Assembly (NCBI RefSeq): GCF_000702005.1
Contig: NZ_JNKI01000012.1
Coordinates: forward strand, 28,950-92,949
DNA length: 64,000 nucleotides
Reading direction: 5' to 3'
DNA from: Selenomonas sp. ND2010
Lineage (GTDB): Bacteria; Bacillota; Negativicutes; Selenomonadales; Selenomonadaceae
Part shown: positions 26,188-34,303 of the stretch, piece by piece
Numbering within the stretch: position 1 is the stretch's first letter
Layout: every line of letters begins with the position of its first letter
Notes under the pieces: model-generated
The model's database searches: none
What the model saw: the letters and a program-made list of their open reading frames with translations, nothing else
Told to the model about the DNA's origin: nothing
Program-made: the position numbers and the translations under genes

Positions 26188-26217
26188 AAGGCAGCAGGTA
26201 ATACCTGTTGCCTTTTC
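26188..26217 (+). terminator. Terminator after the beta-barrel gene
   Basis: AAGGCAGCAGGT (26188-26199), loop AAT, ACCTGTTGCCTT (26203-26214), then TTCT. The T-tract is short. Confidence 0.7.
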
Positions 26218-26275
26218 TGCATATAAGCAGGTTATTTCCTTTGCGTGGGGAATATAGTAGTAGGAGGTGATAGCG

Positions 26276-26905
26276 ATGGATGTTGTAAGTATTCCTGCAT
26301 TGCAGGTTTTGTTGCTGGCGATTATGTTCCTGGCAGTTTTAGTGGAAATAAAGACTGGTGGAATGGGCGCTGGCGTGTTGTTGGGGCTGGTAGCTGCCGC
26401 GGTGTTTTGGGGCAGTCAATACGTAAGAGGATTAGTGGATCTCTATCAGATTGCGATGTTTTTGGCGGGAATCCTCTGTATTGTTTTTGAAATGCTCATG
26501 CCGACAATAGGGCTTTTAGCTGGTGTCGGCGTGGCAGCGATGCTCTATAGCGTGGTGTTGGCGCTGGGCGGTGATATCCAGGCTATCTACGCTATGCTGA
26601 TTGCCTTTGTGGTGTCGATCGCTGGGTTTGCCTTGATTGTGAAACGGCTCCCATCCAGCCGGCTTTGGAACAAAGTCGTGTTGAAGGATCAGTCCGAATC
26701 GGCGCGCGGGTATGTCAGTACAACACCCAAACAGGCTTTTCTGGGGAAAGAAGGAGAAGTGCTAAGTGAACTGCGGCCTTCGGGGATAGTGCTTCTCGAG
26801 GGCGTTCCTGTAGACGTGGTTTCGGAAGGTGCTTTTATCCCCAGGGGAGAGAAAGTCCGGGTAGTAGCTGTTGAGGGTGTTCGGGTAGTCGTTCGTAAAG
26901 TTTGA
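26276..26905 (+). CDS. NfeD-like membrane protein (YqeZ short form)
   Basis: 209 residues from ATG 26276; GTG 26267 lies inside the AGGAGGTG ribosome binding site. Four or more hydrophobic segments (LQVLLLAIMFLAVLVEI, GVLLGLVAAAVFWG, IAMFLAGILCIVFEMLMP, AIYAMLIAFVVSIAGFAL) are followed by a soluble C-terminal OB-fold domain with FLGKEGEVLSELRPSG and GEKVRVVAVEGVRVVVRKV. It lacks the ClpP-like protease domain of long NfeD. Such proteins pair with SPFH/flotillin partners, and floA follows 18 bases later. The order yqeY-nfeD-floA matches Bacillus yqeY-yqeZ-yqfA apart from the inserted barrel gene. Confidence 0.88.
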   Translation: MDVVSIPALQVLLLAIMFLAVLVEIKTGGMGAGVLLGLVAAAVFWGSQYVRGLVDLYQIAMFLAGILCIVFEMLMPTIGLLAGVGVAAMLYSVVLALGGDIQAIYAMLIAFVVSIAGFALIVKRLPSSRLWNKVVLKDQSESARGYVSTTPKQAFLGKEGEVLSELRPSGIVLLEGVPVDVVSEGAFIPRGEKVRVVAVEGVRVVVRKV

Positions 26906-26923
26906 TTTTCAGGAGGTATTGTT

Positions 26924-27928
26924 ATGGTCGGAATAATTGGATCAGGTTTTTTCTTGGTTTTACTCATTGCATTTGTCATGATATTTTTACATTTTGTCCC
27001 ACTGGGGCTTTGGATTTCGGCGTTAGCTGCTGATGTCCGGGTGGGGATTGTTACACTGGTGGGCATGCGGATGCGCCGCGTTCCGCCGGCAAAAATTATC
27101 TTGCCACTTATCAAGGCGAACAAAGCTGGATTGAATGTGGCGGTCAATCAGCTTGAGGCGCATTATCTGGCAGGTGGTAATGTCGATAAAGTTGTCGATG
27201 CGCTGATTGCCGCTCATCGTGCCCAGATTCCCCTTCCGTTTGAGCGTTCGGCTGCCATTGATCTGGCGGGGCGTGATGTATTAGAAGCGGTACAGATGAG
27301 TGTTAATCCGAAAGTTATTGAGACGCCGGTGGTTTCGGCTGTTGCCAAGAATGGTATCGAGCTCAAGATAAAGGCAAGGGTTACGGTTCGTGCCAATATT
27401 GACCGGTTAGTCGGTGGTGCTGGCGAACCGACAATTATTGCTCGCGTTGGCGAGGGAATTGTCACGACGGTTGGTTCCTCGGAAAGTCATAACGATGTGT
27501 TGGCCAACCCGGATGATATTTCGAAGACCGTGTTGGGCAAGGGGCTTGATGCAGGTACCGCCTTTGAAATCCTTTCCATCGATATTGCCGATGTCGATGT
27601 CGGGCGCAATATCGGTGCAGAACTCCAGACGGATCAGGCTGAAGCTGACAAGCGCATTGCGCAGGCAAAAGCCGAGGAACGCCGTGCTATGGCTGTAGCC
27701 AAAGAGCAGGAAATGAAGGCATATACGCAGGAGATGGAAGCCAAGGTCGTCGAGGCGCAGGCCGAAGTTCCGCATGCTATGGCGCAGGCCCTTCGCGAAG
27801 GAAAACTGGGGGTTATGGATTACTACAATTTAAACAATGTTCAGGCTGATACGGATATGCGCAATGCCATCAGTGCTTCCGGCGAAGGCCAGGGAAAACT
27901 TCAAGCACCGACGGCTCCAGTAAAGTAA
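26924..27928 (+). CDS. floA: Flotillin-like protein FloA
   Basis: 334 residues from ATG 26924 with AGGAGG upstream. An N-terminal membrane hairpin ([25 protein letters not shown]) is followed by the SPFH domain ([39 protein letters not shown]), then a Glu/Ala/Lys coiled coil ([21 protein letters not shown]). FloA organises membrane microdomains together with NfeD-like partners. It is co-transcribed with the NfeD-like gene and probably with the unknown 148-residue gene that follows 10 bases later. Confidence 0.95.
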   Translation: MVGIIGSGFFLVLLIAFVMIFLHFVPLGLWISALAADVRVGIVTLVGMRMRRVPPAKIILPLIKANKAGLNVAVNQLEAHYLAGGNVDKVVDALIAAHRAQIPLPFERSAAIDLAGRDVLEAVQMSVNPKVIETPVVSAVAKNGIELKIKARVTVRANIDRLVGGAGEPTIIARVGEGIVTTVGSSESHNDVLANPDDISKTVLGKGLDAGTAFEILSIDIADVDVGRNIGAELQTDQAEADKRIAQAKAEERRAMAVAKEQEMKAYTQEMEAKVVEAQAEVPHAMAQALREGKLGVMDYYNLNNVQADTDMRNAISASGEGQGKLQAPTAPVK

Positions 27929-27938
27929 GGAGGTCATC

Positions 27939-28385
27939 ATGGAATCGGCCCTGATGATTCTGGTATTTGTCTTGTTTGCGGTGCTGTCGGATAAAAAAGG
28001 CAGCAAGAAAAAAGTTCCTGCGCCAAGACAAGACAATCCAAGAGCGAAGACTAGTGAAAATTTAGGATTTAAGATTCCGGAACTGCGCAATGCACCGGAT
28101 TCTGCGAAGCGAGATGCGGAGTGGATCATTCAGCAGCAACAGGCTTATCGGCAGGAGCAGGAGGCAAAGCGGCGCGAGGCGGAATATCAGAAACAGCGTT
28201 TACGTGCGGAAGAACAGATTCGGGCGGCAGAGCAGGCTGCTTATGAAATACAGGCTAAACTGGCAAGTGCTCCTCAGCGGCAGCCACGGCTGCGAATTCC
28301 TGCCCTTACGCCGGAATCCGCGCGACAAGCAGTAGTTTTGGCAGAGATTCTTGGGCGTCCTAAGGCTTATCGTAGACGCCGTTAA
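27939..28385 (+). CDS. Small membrane-anchored coiled-coil protein, unknown function
   Basis: 148 residues from ATG 27939 with AAGGAGG upstream. One N-terminal membrane segment (MILVFVLFAVLS), then a basic Pro-containing stretch (KKGSKKKVPAPRQDN) and a long Gln/Glu/Ala/Arg coiled coil (about residues 60-115), ending RRRR-like. No domain is recognised. Position in the nfeD-floA operon suggests a structural or scaffold role in the same membrane assembly (inference). It is not the Bacillus yqfB product by appearance. Confidence 0.7.
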   Translation: MESALMILVFVLFAVLSDKKGSKKKVPAPRQDNPRAKTSENLGFKIPELRNAPDSAKRDAEWIIQQQQAYRQEQEAKRREAEYQKQRLRAEEQIRAAEQAAYEIQAKLASAPQRQPRLRIPALTPESARQAVVLAEILGRPKAYRRRR

Positions 28386-28488
28386 CGATAAATTTTATGC
28401 GTTTTACCGATGACAAAAATGGGTATTTGTAGTAAAATAAGACAATATGCTATGAAGAAAGAAATACGAATTTTTGTAGGTGATAAAC

Positions 28489-29460
28489 GTGTCAAACTCC
28501 ATGTTTGATGTAATACAAGAGGATATAGAGAAGCTCAATGAGGGCTTGATTGGCGCCGTGTCCTCGCCGGTAGACCTAGTGACGGAAATCGGTACGCATT
28601 TGGTGACGGCTGGTGGTAAACGCATTCGCCCAGCGCTTTGTTTGTTGGCTGCTCATGGTGGACCGTCGTACAGCTTGGAGCGGCTGCTGCCGTTGGCTGA
28701 GGCGTTAGAGCTAATCCATACGGCGTCCCTGGTACATGATGATGTTATCGATGAGGCAGATACGCGTCGTGGTTGTATTACGGCGAATGCCAAATGGGAC
28801 AATCAGGTGGCGATTCTGAGTGGAGATTATATTTTTGCCAAGGCTTTTGGTCTCATTGCTGACGGTGCGTATGGAAATTATGTGTCGAAGCGGCTGGCTG
28901 ATTTGGTCTGCAATTTGAGTGTTGGGGAGATTATACAGAACCATACGGTTTACCATGCGGTAAAGGATTTGGATAACTACTACAATCGGATTCAGAAGAA
29001 AACGGCAGATTTCTTGGAGATTTGCTGTGAACTCGGTGCTTATGTGGGCGGTTTCAGTCAGGAAGAGGTTCGTCGTCTGGCTGAATATGGCCATTGCATT
29101 GGCATGGCATTCCAGATAACGGACGATTTGCTTGATATCTTGCAGACGTCGGAAAAAATCGGTAAACCGACAGGAAATGATATCCGTCAGGGAATTGTTA
29201 CGCTGCCGATAATTCATGCACTTAATGTAAGTGCCGATGCTGAGGAACTTGAGAAAATCGTGACGGATCCCGATATGACGGACGAAATGGTAGCGCGGGC
29301 GTTGGCAATTGTCAAGGAAACCGATGGTGTTGAGATTGCCAAAGCGAAGGTGGAGGAATATCTCGATCGTGCTCGTGAGGTGCTGCCGGACAATTTAGCG
29401 CCAGAGATTCTTGAGGCGTTTGTTATGGTGGCAGATTTCATTGGGGATCGCGATTTTTGA
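28489..29460 (+). CDS. Polyprenyl diphosphate synthase (trans, long chain)
   Basis: About 323 residues. GTG 28489 with AGGTGA upstream; GTG 28480 would sit in that site, and ATG 28501 is an alternative. GGKRIRPALCLLAAH, the first Asp-rich motif in LVHDDVIDEADTRRG and the second in QITDDLLDILQT identify a trans-isoprenyl synthase. A heptaprenyl/octaprenyl-type chain for menaquinone is likely because UbiA- and UbiD-type genes follow after the tat genes. Chain length cannot be read with confidence. Confidence 0.93.
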   Translation: MSNSMFDVIQEDIEKLNEGLIGAVSSPVDLVTEIGTHLVTAGGKRIRPALCLLAAHGGPSYSLERLLPLAEALELIHTASLVHDDVIDEADTRRGCITANAKWDNQVAILSGDYIFAKAFGLIADGAYGNYVSKRLADLVCNLSVGEIIQNHTVYHAVKDLDNYYNRIQKKTADFLEICCELGAYVGGFSQEEVRRLAEYGHCIGMAFQITDDLLDILQTSEKIGKPTGNDIRQGIVTLPIIHALNVSADAEELEKIVTDPDMTDEMVARALAIVKETDGVEIAKAKVEEYLDRAREVLPDNLAPEILEAFVMVADFIGDRDF

Positions 29461-29498
29461 TGGATTAGAGATTTGGGATTGTTTGGAGGAAGATAATT

Positions 29499-29849
29499 AT
29501 GTTGAGTGCTCCTGAACTTATCATGATTCTGGTAGTAGGTTTGGTGGTTTTTGGTCCGGGCAAGCTCCCTGAGTTAGCTCGCTCATTAGGCAAAGGGGTG
29601 CGGGAGTTTAAGAAGGCGACGAATGCACTTTCGCAGGCAATTAACGCGCCGGAACAGGCTCCGGTACAGCAGCAGGCGACGGTGCAGCCGCAGGCGCCAA
29701 AACCGGCACCGACTGCACCGGAGACTCCTGTGTCGTCGGAAGCAGTAGCAACAGAAACTGCCAAGCCAGCTGCTCCGGCTTATCAGGCTCCAACCCAGGA
29801 ATCCGTGCGTCAGCAGATTCAGGATCAGGCGGGGAAAAAAGCCGAATAA
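29499..29849 (+). CDS. tatA: Sec-independent translocase TatA/B-type subunit with Pro/Ala/Gln tail
   Basis: 116 residues from ATG 29499 (TTTGGAGGA upstream). Short N-terminal membrane helix with FGPGKLPELARSLGKGVREFKKAT, the TatA hinge and amphipathic helix. The following tail of about 70 residues is rich in Pro, Ala, Gln and Thr (VQPQAPKPAPTAPETP). The second tatA at 30025 lacks that tail. The long tail resembles TatB-like or extended TatA forms; which role it plays cannot be told. A strong terminator separates it from the next tatA. Confidence 0.92.
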   Translation: MLSAPELIMILVVGLVVFGPGKLPELARSLGKGVREFKKATNALSQAINAPEQAPVQQQATVQPQAPKPAPTAPETPVSSEAVATETAKPAAPAYQAPTQESVRQQIQDQAGKKAE

Positions 29850-29863
29850 TTTGTTGACGGCTC

Positions 29864-29899
29864 AAAACCATCATTGTCTCTACAATGATGGTTTTTTTT
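29864..29899 (+). terminator. Strong terminator between the two tatA genes
   Basis: AAAACCATCATTGT, loop CTCT, ACAATGATGGTTTT followed by TTTT: a near-perfect 14-bp stem with a T-tract. Confidence 0.93.
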
Positions 29900-29943
29900 A
29901 TATCCATCATAAGCATTTTATATGATGGGTAAAATATGTTTCA

Positions 29944-29972
29944 TTGAGATTTTTATGGTTTTTCGTTATAAT
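29944..29972 (+). promoter_or_regulatory. Promoter of tatA2-tatC-ubiD-ubiA
   Basis: TTGAGA (29944-29949), 17-base spacer, perfect TATAAT (29967-29972), 53 bases before the second tatA. Confidence 0.75.
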
Positions 29973-30024
29973 AAAAAAGAGTAAATATAATCGCGTAGAT
30001 GAATTGTTTTTAGGAGGATTTTTT

Positions 30025-30243
30025 ATGTTTAGTCCATGGCAAGCTGGAATTGTAGTGTTGATTGCTCTCGTTATTTTTGGACCAAGCCGTCTGCCGGAAA
30101 TTGGCAAGGCCTTGGGCAAGGGCATTCGTGAATTTAAGTCGAGTGCGACGGGCGAAGAGACAAAGCAGGCAGAACAGACGATGACTAATGTAACGGAGCA
30201 GCCGAAGGAACTGCCGTCGAAGTCTGATACGACAAAGCAGTAA
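30025..30243 (+). CDS. tatA: Sec-independent translocase subunit TatA (short form)
   Basis: 72 residues from ATG 30025 with AGGAGG upstream; an in-frame upstream ATG at 29944 overlaps the promoter. [27 protein letters not shown] then [12 protein letters not shown] is classic TatA. It forms the channel oligomer for twin-arginine export. tatC follows after 15 bases, so this is the copy encoded together with TatC. Confidence 0.95.
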   Translation: MFSPWQAGIVVLIALVIFGPSRLPEIGKALGKGIREFKSSATGEETKQAEQTMTNVTEQPKELPSKSDTTKQ

Positions 30244-30258
30244 GCCAGGTGGAGTTAC

Positions 30259-31041
30259 ATGGCAGAAGAGAAACAATATGAAGAAATAGCGGCGCCACAG
30301 CCGCGAGGAGTAATTGAGCCAGGATCGGTGGAGTACGTTCATGATGATGATGGTACTATGTCGTTGGTGGCGCATTTGACGGAACTTCGCAGTCGACTTA
30401 TCAAATGTTTGGTTGCTGTTGCTTTGGGAAGTTGCGTGGGGTATTTCTTTATTGATAAAATCATGCATTACATTACCCTGCCAGCGGGTAAGCTTTACTA
30501 TATGCAGCCGTCTGAAGCTTTTTTTACGTATTTGAAAGTTGCCTGCGTGACCGGATTTTTGTTGGCACTGCCCATTGTATTCTGGCATGTTTGGCGGTTT
30601 TTCCTGCCGGCGCTTACCCATAAGGAACGTGCAGTTCTCGGCATTATCGTGCCGACTTCGGTGATCCTGTTCTTTGCGGGATTGGCCTTTTCCTTTTTCT
30701 TGGTGCTGCCGGCTGGTATTCGCTTCTTTATGGGGTTTAATAGCGCTGAACTTGAAGCGATGTTCTCGGTTGACAAATATTTTGATTTTGTCATTATGTT
30801 TGTAATGCCGTTTGGCTTTATTTTTGAGTTGCCGCTCATCATTACGATTATGGGCAAAATGGGAATCATAACTTCAGCATTTTTGAAGAAATATCAGCGT
30901 ATTGTCATTTTCCTGTCCTTTGTGGCTGGTGCTATCATTACGCCGACACCGGATATTTTTACGCAGTCGATGATTGCTTTGCCGATTATTGTGCTTTATG
31001 AGGTCGGCTATTTTATCGTTCGTTATGTCCTGCGCCGTTGA
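30259..31041 (+). CDS. tatC: Twin-arginine translocase core subunit TatC
   Basis: 260 residues from ATG 30259. A cytosolic N-terminus with SLVAHLTELRSRLIKCLVAV precedes six membrane helices. The family motifs PSEAFFTYLKVACVTGFLLALP and FGFIFELPLIITIMGKMG, and the last-helix SFVAGAIITPTPDIFTQ, are present. TatC binds the twin-arginine signal peptide and recruits TatA. Operon with tatA2 upstream and ubiD 25 bases downstream. Confidence 0.97.
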   Translation: MAEEKQYEEIAAPQPRGVIEPGSVEYVHDDDGTMSLVAHLTELRSRLIKCLVAVALGSCVGYFFIDKIMHYITLPAGKLYYMQPSEAFFTYLKVACVTGFLLALPIVFWHVWRFFLPALTHKERAVLGIIVPTSVILFFAGLAFSFFLVLPAGIRFFMGFNSAELEAMFSVDKYFDFVIMFVMPFGFIFELPLIITIMGKMGIITSAFLKKYQRIVIFLSFVAGAIITPTPDIFTQSMIALPIIVLYEVGYFIVRYVLRR

Positions 31042-31066
31042 GGCTGGACTTTAGGGAGGAAAGAAT

Positions 31067-32527
31067 TTGGCTTTTAAGGATTTACGGGAATTTATCGCGG
31101 AGCTTGAGAAACGTGGATTACTTAAGCGCATCCAGACGGAAGTAGACCCGGAGCTGGAAATTACGGAAATCACGGACCGCGTGTCCAAGATGGAAGGCGA
31201 CAAGAATGTGGCGCTGTTGTTCGAAAACGTCAAGGGATCCAAGATGCCGGTACTCATGAATGCCTTTGGCAGCTATGAGCGCATGGCACTGGCATTGGGC
31301 GTGGAGAAGCTTGATGATGTTGCCGATGAGTTGCGCGAGATGATGAAACTGCCTTATGTTTCCTTGCAGAATAAGATGAGCGTGGTCACGATGATTCCGA
31401 TGATCAAGCGTGCCATCAATTTCCCGAAATATGTCAAGAATGCCCCGTGTCAGGAAGTGGTCGAGACGGAGAATCCGAATCTCGATGAGATTCCTATCCT
31501 CAAGTGCTGGCCAGATGATGGCGGCCCGTTCGTCACGCTGCCGCTCGTGTTCACGAAGAACCCAAAGACGGGCAAGCGCAATGTCGGCATGTACCGTCTG
31601 CAGAAATACGACAGCCGTACGACGGGCATGCATTGGCATATCCATAAGAACGGCGCCGAGAACTTCCGCGATACGAAGGCACAGGGCGGCGACCGCATCG
31701 AGGCAGCGGTTGCTATCGGTACGGATCCCGTCGTGACGTATGCGGCGACGGCACCGCTGCCGCGCGATATCGATGAGATGGTCTTTGCTGGTTTCCTGCG
31801 CCATAAATCCGTCGAAATGGTCAAATGCAAGACGGTCGATATTGAAGTGCCGGCCAATGCAGAAATCATCTTGGAAGGTTATGTCATGACGGATGAAGTC
31901 CGCCGCGAGGGTCCGTTTGGCGACCATACGGGCTATTATTCGCTGGCCGATGATTATCCGGTATTCCATATTACGGCGATCACGCACCGCAAGGATGCGA
32001 TTTATTCGTCCACCGTTGTCGGTAAGCCGCCCATGGAGGACTGCTATCTGGCTAAGGCTACCGAGCGCATCTTCTTGCCACTTTTGCAGCAGATGCAGCC
32101 GGAAATCCTTGACATCAACATGCCGCTGGAGGGCGTGTTCCACGATTGCTGCATCGTATCCATCAAGAAGTCCTATCCGATGCAGGCCCGCAAGGTCATG
32201 CATGCGCTTTGGGGGATGGGCCAAATGATGAATGTCAAGATGATTATTGTCGTCGATGCGCATGTAAATGTTCAGGATTTGAAGGAAGTCTGGTGGCGCG
32301 TCTACAATAACATCGATGCGAAGCAAGACCTCGAAATTGTTGAAGGTCCGCTCGATGTACTCGACCATTCCTCGCCTATGGCGAAGTGGGGCGCTAAACT
32401 CGGCATTGATGCCACGAAGACCTGGCCGGAAGAGGGCCATACGCGTGAGTGGCCGGAGGAAATCAGCATGTCTGAGGATATCCGCAAAAAGGTCGATGCC
32501 AAGTGGAAGGAGCTTGGTCTCGATTGA
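31067..32527 (+). CDS. UbiD-family prFMN-dependent decarboxylase (menaquinone route, MqnL/UbiD-like)
   Basis: 486 residues from TTG 31067 (AGGGAGGAAAGAA upstream). UbiD landmarks: DLREFIAELEKRGLLKRI at the N-terminus, RDTKAQGGDR-type core, EGPFGDHTGYYS around the catalytic Glu-Arg-Glu region, and KSYPMQARKVMHALWG. These enzymes use prenylated FMN to remove aromatic carboxylates. With an overlapping UbiA-like gene and an upstream polyprenyl synthase, it probably serves quinone synthesis, in this group plausibly the futalosine menaquinone pathway (inference). The flavin prenyltransferase UbiX is not in the window. Confidence 0.93.
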   Translation: MAFKDLREFIAELEKRGLLKRIQTEVDPELEITEITDRVSKMEGDKNVALLFENVKGSKMPVLMNAFGSYERMALALGVEKLDDVADELREMMKLPYVSLQNKMSVVTMIPMIKRAINFPKYVKNAPCQEVVETENPNLDEIPILKCWPDDGGPFVTLPLVFTKNPKTGKRNVGMYRLQKYDSRTTGMHWHIHKNGAENFRDTKAQGGDRIEAAVAIGTDPVVTYAATAPLPRDIDEMVFAGFLRHKSVEMVKCKTVDIEVPANAEIILEGYVMTDEVRREGPFGDHTGYYSLADDYPVFHITAITHRKDAIYSSTVVGKPPMEDCYLAKATERIFLPLLQQMQPEILDINMPLEGVFHDCCIVSIKKSYPMQARKVMHALWGMGQMMNVKMIIVVDAHVNVQDLKEVWWRVYNNIDAKQDLEIVEGPLDVLDHSSPMAKWGAKLGIDATKTWPEEGHTREWPEEISMSEDIRKKVDAKWKELGLD

Positions 32528-33372
32528 TTAATATCAAAGCACATATCAACAACGTTGCCCTGCACCATACGATTTTTGATCTGCCATTTGCGTTTATGGC
32601 GGCGCTGCTGGCCGCTGGCGGCCAGCCATCCCTGCATGATCTTTTCTGGATCGCGCTGGCCATCACGACGGGCCGGGCTGCTGCGCTGGCGATGGATAAT
32701 CTGGCCGATGTCAAATATGACAGCCAGCAGCCGCGGATGCAGTACCGTGCCATGGTGCGGGGAGAGATTTCCAAACGGGAGGCAAAAATCTTTATCGTCA
32801 TTTGCCTGGCTTTGATGGTGATTTCGGTTACCCAGCTGCATCCAATTTGTATCTACCTGTTGCCAATCGCTGCTATCCCGTTTATGATTTATCCGTTTAC
32901 GAAGCGTTTTACGGGCTGGTGCCACTTGTTTCTGGGGCTTGCCATCGGCATGGCTCCGGCAGGGGGATGGGTCGCTGTCAGCGGCCAGGTTACCGTGCCA
33001 ATGGTGCTCTTATGTATTGCGGTAGCACTATGGATTGGTGGCTTTGATGCCATGTATGGCGCACAGGATGAAGCGTTTGACAAGAGCCAGGGGCTTCATT
33101 CCCTGGCAACGGAGTACGGGGCTGCAGGGGCATTCAAGATTGCGGGTGCCCTGCATATCATCTGCGTTGTCTGCTTCTTTGCAGTGGGGGTGATGCTGCA
33201 GCTGACAGACCCATACTATTTCGGGGTTGGCATTGCGGCGGGAACGCTGGTCTATCAGCATGGACTCGTGAGCCCAACGGATTTTTCTCAGGTCACGCAG
33301 CGCTATTTTATGCGTAACGGCATCGTTTCGGTGGCTATTTGCGTATGCACCTGGCTTAGTTTTTATCTGTAA
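32524..33372 (+). CDS. UbiA-family prenyltransferase (quinone biosynthesis)
   Basis: 282 residues. TTG 32524 overlaps the ubiD stop (TTGA), so translation is coupled; a GTG at 32503 would contain the GGAG site. Multi-pass protein with two Asp-rich motifs, MDNLADVKYDSQQPR and DAMYGAQDEAFDKSQGLHS, which bind the prenyl diphosphate through Mg2+. It attaches the polyprenyl tail to an aromatic ring precursor in the membrane; substrate by context is a menaquinone precursor (MqnP-like), not proven by sequence. Annotation as 4-hydroxybenzoate prenyltransferase would be the generic alternative. Confidence 0.92.
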   Translation: MINIKAHINNVALHHTIFDLPFAFMAALLAAGGQPSLHDLFWIALAITTGRAAALAMDNLADVKYDSQQPRMQYRAMVRGEISKREAKIFIVICLALMVISVTQLHPICIYLLPIAAIPFMIYPFTKRFTGWCHLFLGLAIGMAPAGGWVAVSGQVTVPMVLLCIAVALWIGGFDAMYGAQDEAFDKSQGLHSLATEYGAAGAFKIAGALHIICVVCFFAVGVMLQLTDPYYFGVGIAAGTLVYQHGLVSPTDFSQVTQRYFMRNGIVSVAICVCTWLSFYL

Positions 33373-33395
33373 TCCATTTATCGGGGAGGGACTCT

Positions 33396-34259
33396 ATGTC
33401 AGCGAGAATTCTCGAAGGAAAAGTCTTTGCACAGCAGTTCAAGGATGATGCAGGCCGCAGGGCGGAAGTCCTGCGGGAGAAATATGGAGTGAATCCGGGA
33501 TTAGCCGTCATTATCGTCGGCAGCAATCCGGCATCACAGGTTTATGTCCGCAATAAGAATAAATCCTGCGAAGCGTTAGGAATTTATTCGGAAGTGGTGG
33601 AGATGCCGGAGACGACATCAAAACAGGAACTTATCGCTAAGATTGACGAACTCAATCTCGATAAGCGCATTCATGGCATCTTGGTTCAGTTGCCGCTGCC
33701 AGCTCAGATCGCCCAATATGAGGCGGAAATTTTAAACCGCATTGATCCCGCTAAGGATGTCGATGGGTTTCATCCGGTCAATGTTGGGCGGCTCGTAACC
33801 GGGGAAGATGGACTCGTTCCATGTACGCCGGCAGGATGCCTCCGCATGTTGGAACTTGCGGACATTCCGTTGGATGGAAAACGGGCGGTGGTCATCGGCC
33901 GCAGCAACATTGTAGGCAAGCCGATGCTGCATCTGCTGTTGGCAAAAAATGCTACCGTGACCATCTGTCATTCCCATACGGAAAATCTCGCGGAGCTTAC
34001 TCGTGAGGCTGATATCCTGGTAGCAGCTATCGGCAAACCGAATTTTGTCACTGCGGATATGGTAAAACCAGGAGCGACGGTCATCGATGTCGGGATCAAC
34101 CGCATTGCCCCGAAAAAGCTTGTCGGCGATGTGGATTTTGAGTCCGTCAAGGAAGTGGCAGGAGCGATAACGCCAGTGCCGGGAGGTGTAGGACTCCTGA
34201 CGGTGGCAATGCTCATGCAGAATGTTGTCAAGGCAGCCGAAAAGGCAGTCTGCAAATAA
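33396..34259 (+). CDS. folD: Bifunctional methylene-THF dehydrogenase/methenyl-THF cyclohydrolase FolD
   Basis: 287 residues from ATG 33396 with GGGGAGGG upstream. The substrate-site region [49 protein letters not shown] and [16 protein letters not shown] (NADP-binding turn), and the C-terminal [17 protein letters not shown] are all present. It interconverts methylene-, methenyl- and formyl-tetrahydrofolate. It leads a run with fhs, a MetF-like gene and nfnAB that covers one-carbon metabolism and NADPH supply. Confidence 0.97.
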   Translation: MSARILEGKVFAQQFKDDAGRRAEVLREKYGVNPGLAVIIVGSNPASQVYVRNKNKSCEALGIYSEVVEMPETTSKQELIAKIDELNLDKRIHGILVQLPLPAQIAQYEAEILNRIDPAKDVDGFHPVNVGRLVTGEDGLVPCTPAGCLRMLELADIPLDGKRAVVIGRSNIVGKPMLHLLLAKNATVTICHSHTENLAELTREADILVAAIGKPNFVTADMVKPGATVIDVGINRIAPKKLVGDVDFESVKEVAGAITPVPGGVGLLTVAMLMQNVVKAAEKAVCK

Positions 34260-34303
34260 ACCGAATATCTTTCACGGAAACAAACAGAGGAGAAGAAAGC
34301 CTA

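Noticed and set aside
31118..32440. 440-codon minus-strand frame inside ubiD
   Set aside because: Overlaps a clear UbiD gene completely; composition is that of complementary codons and there is no initiation context.
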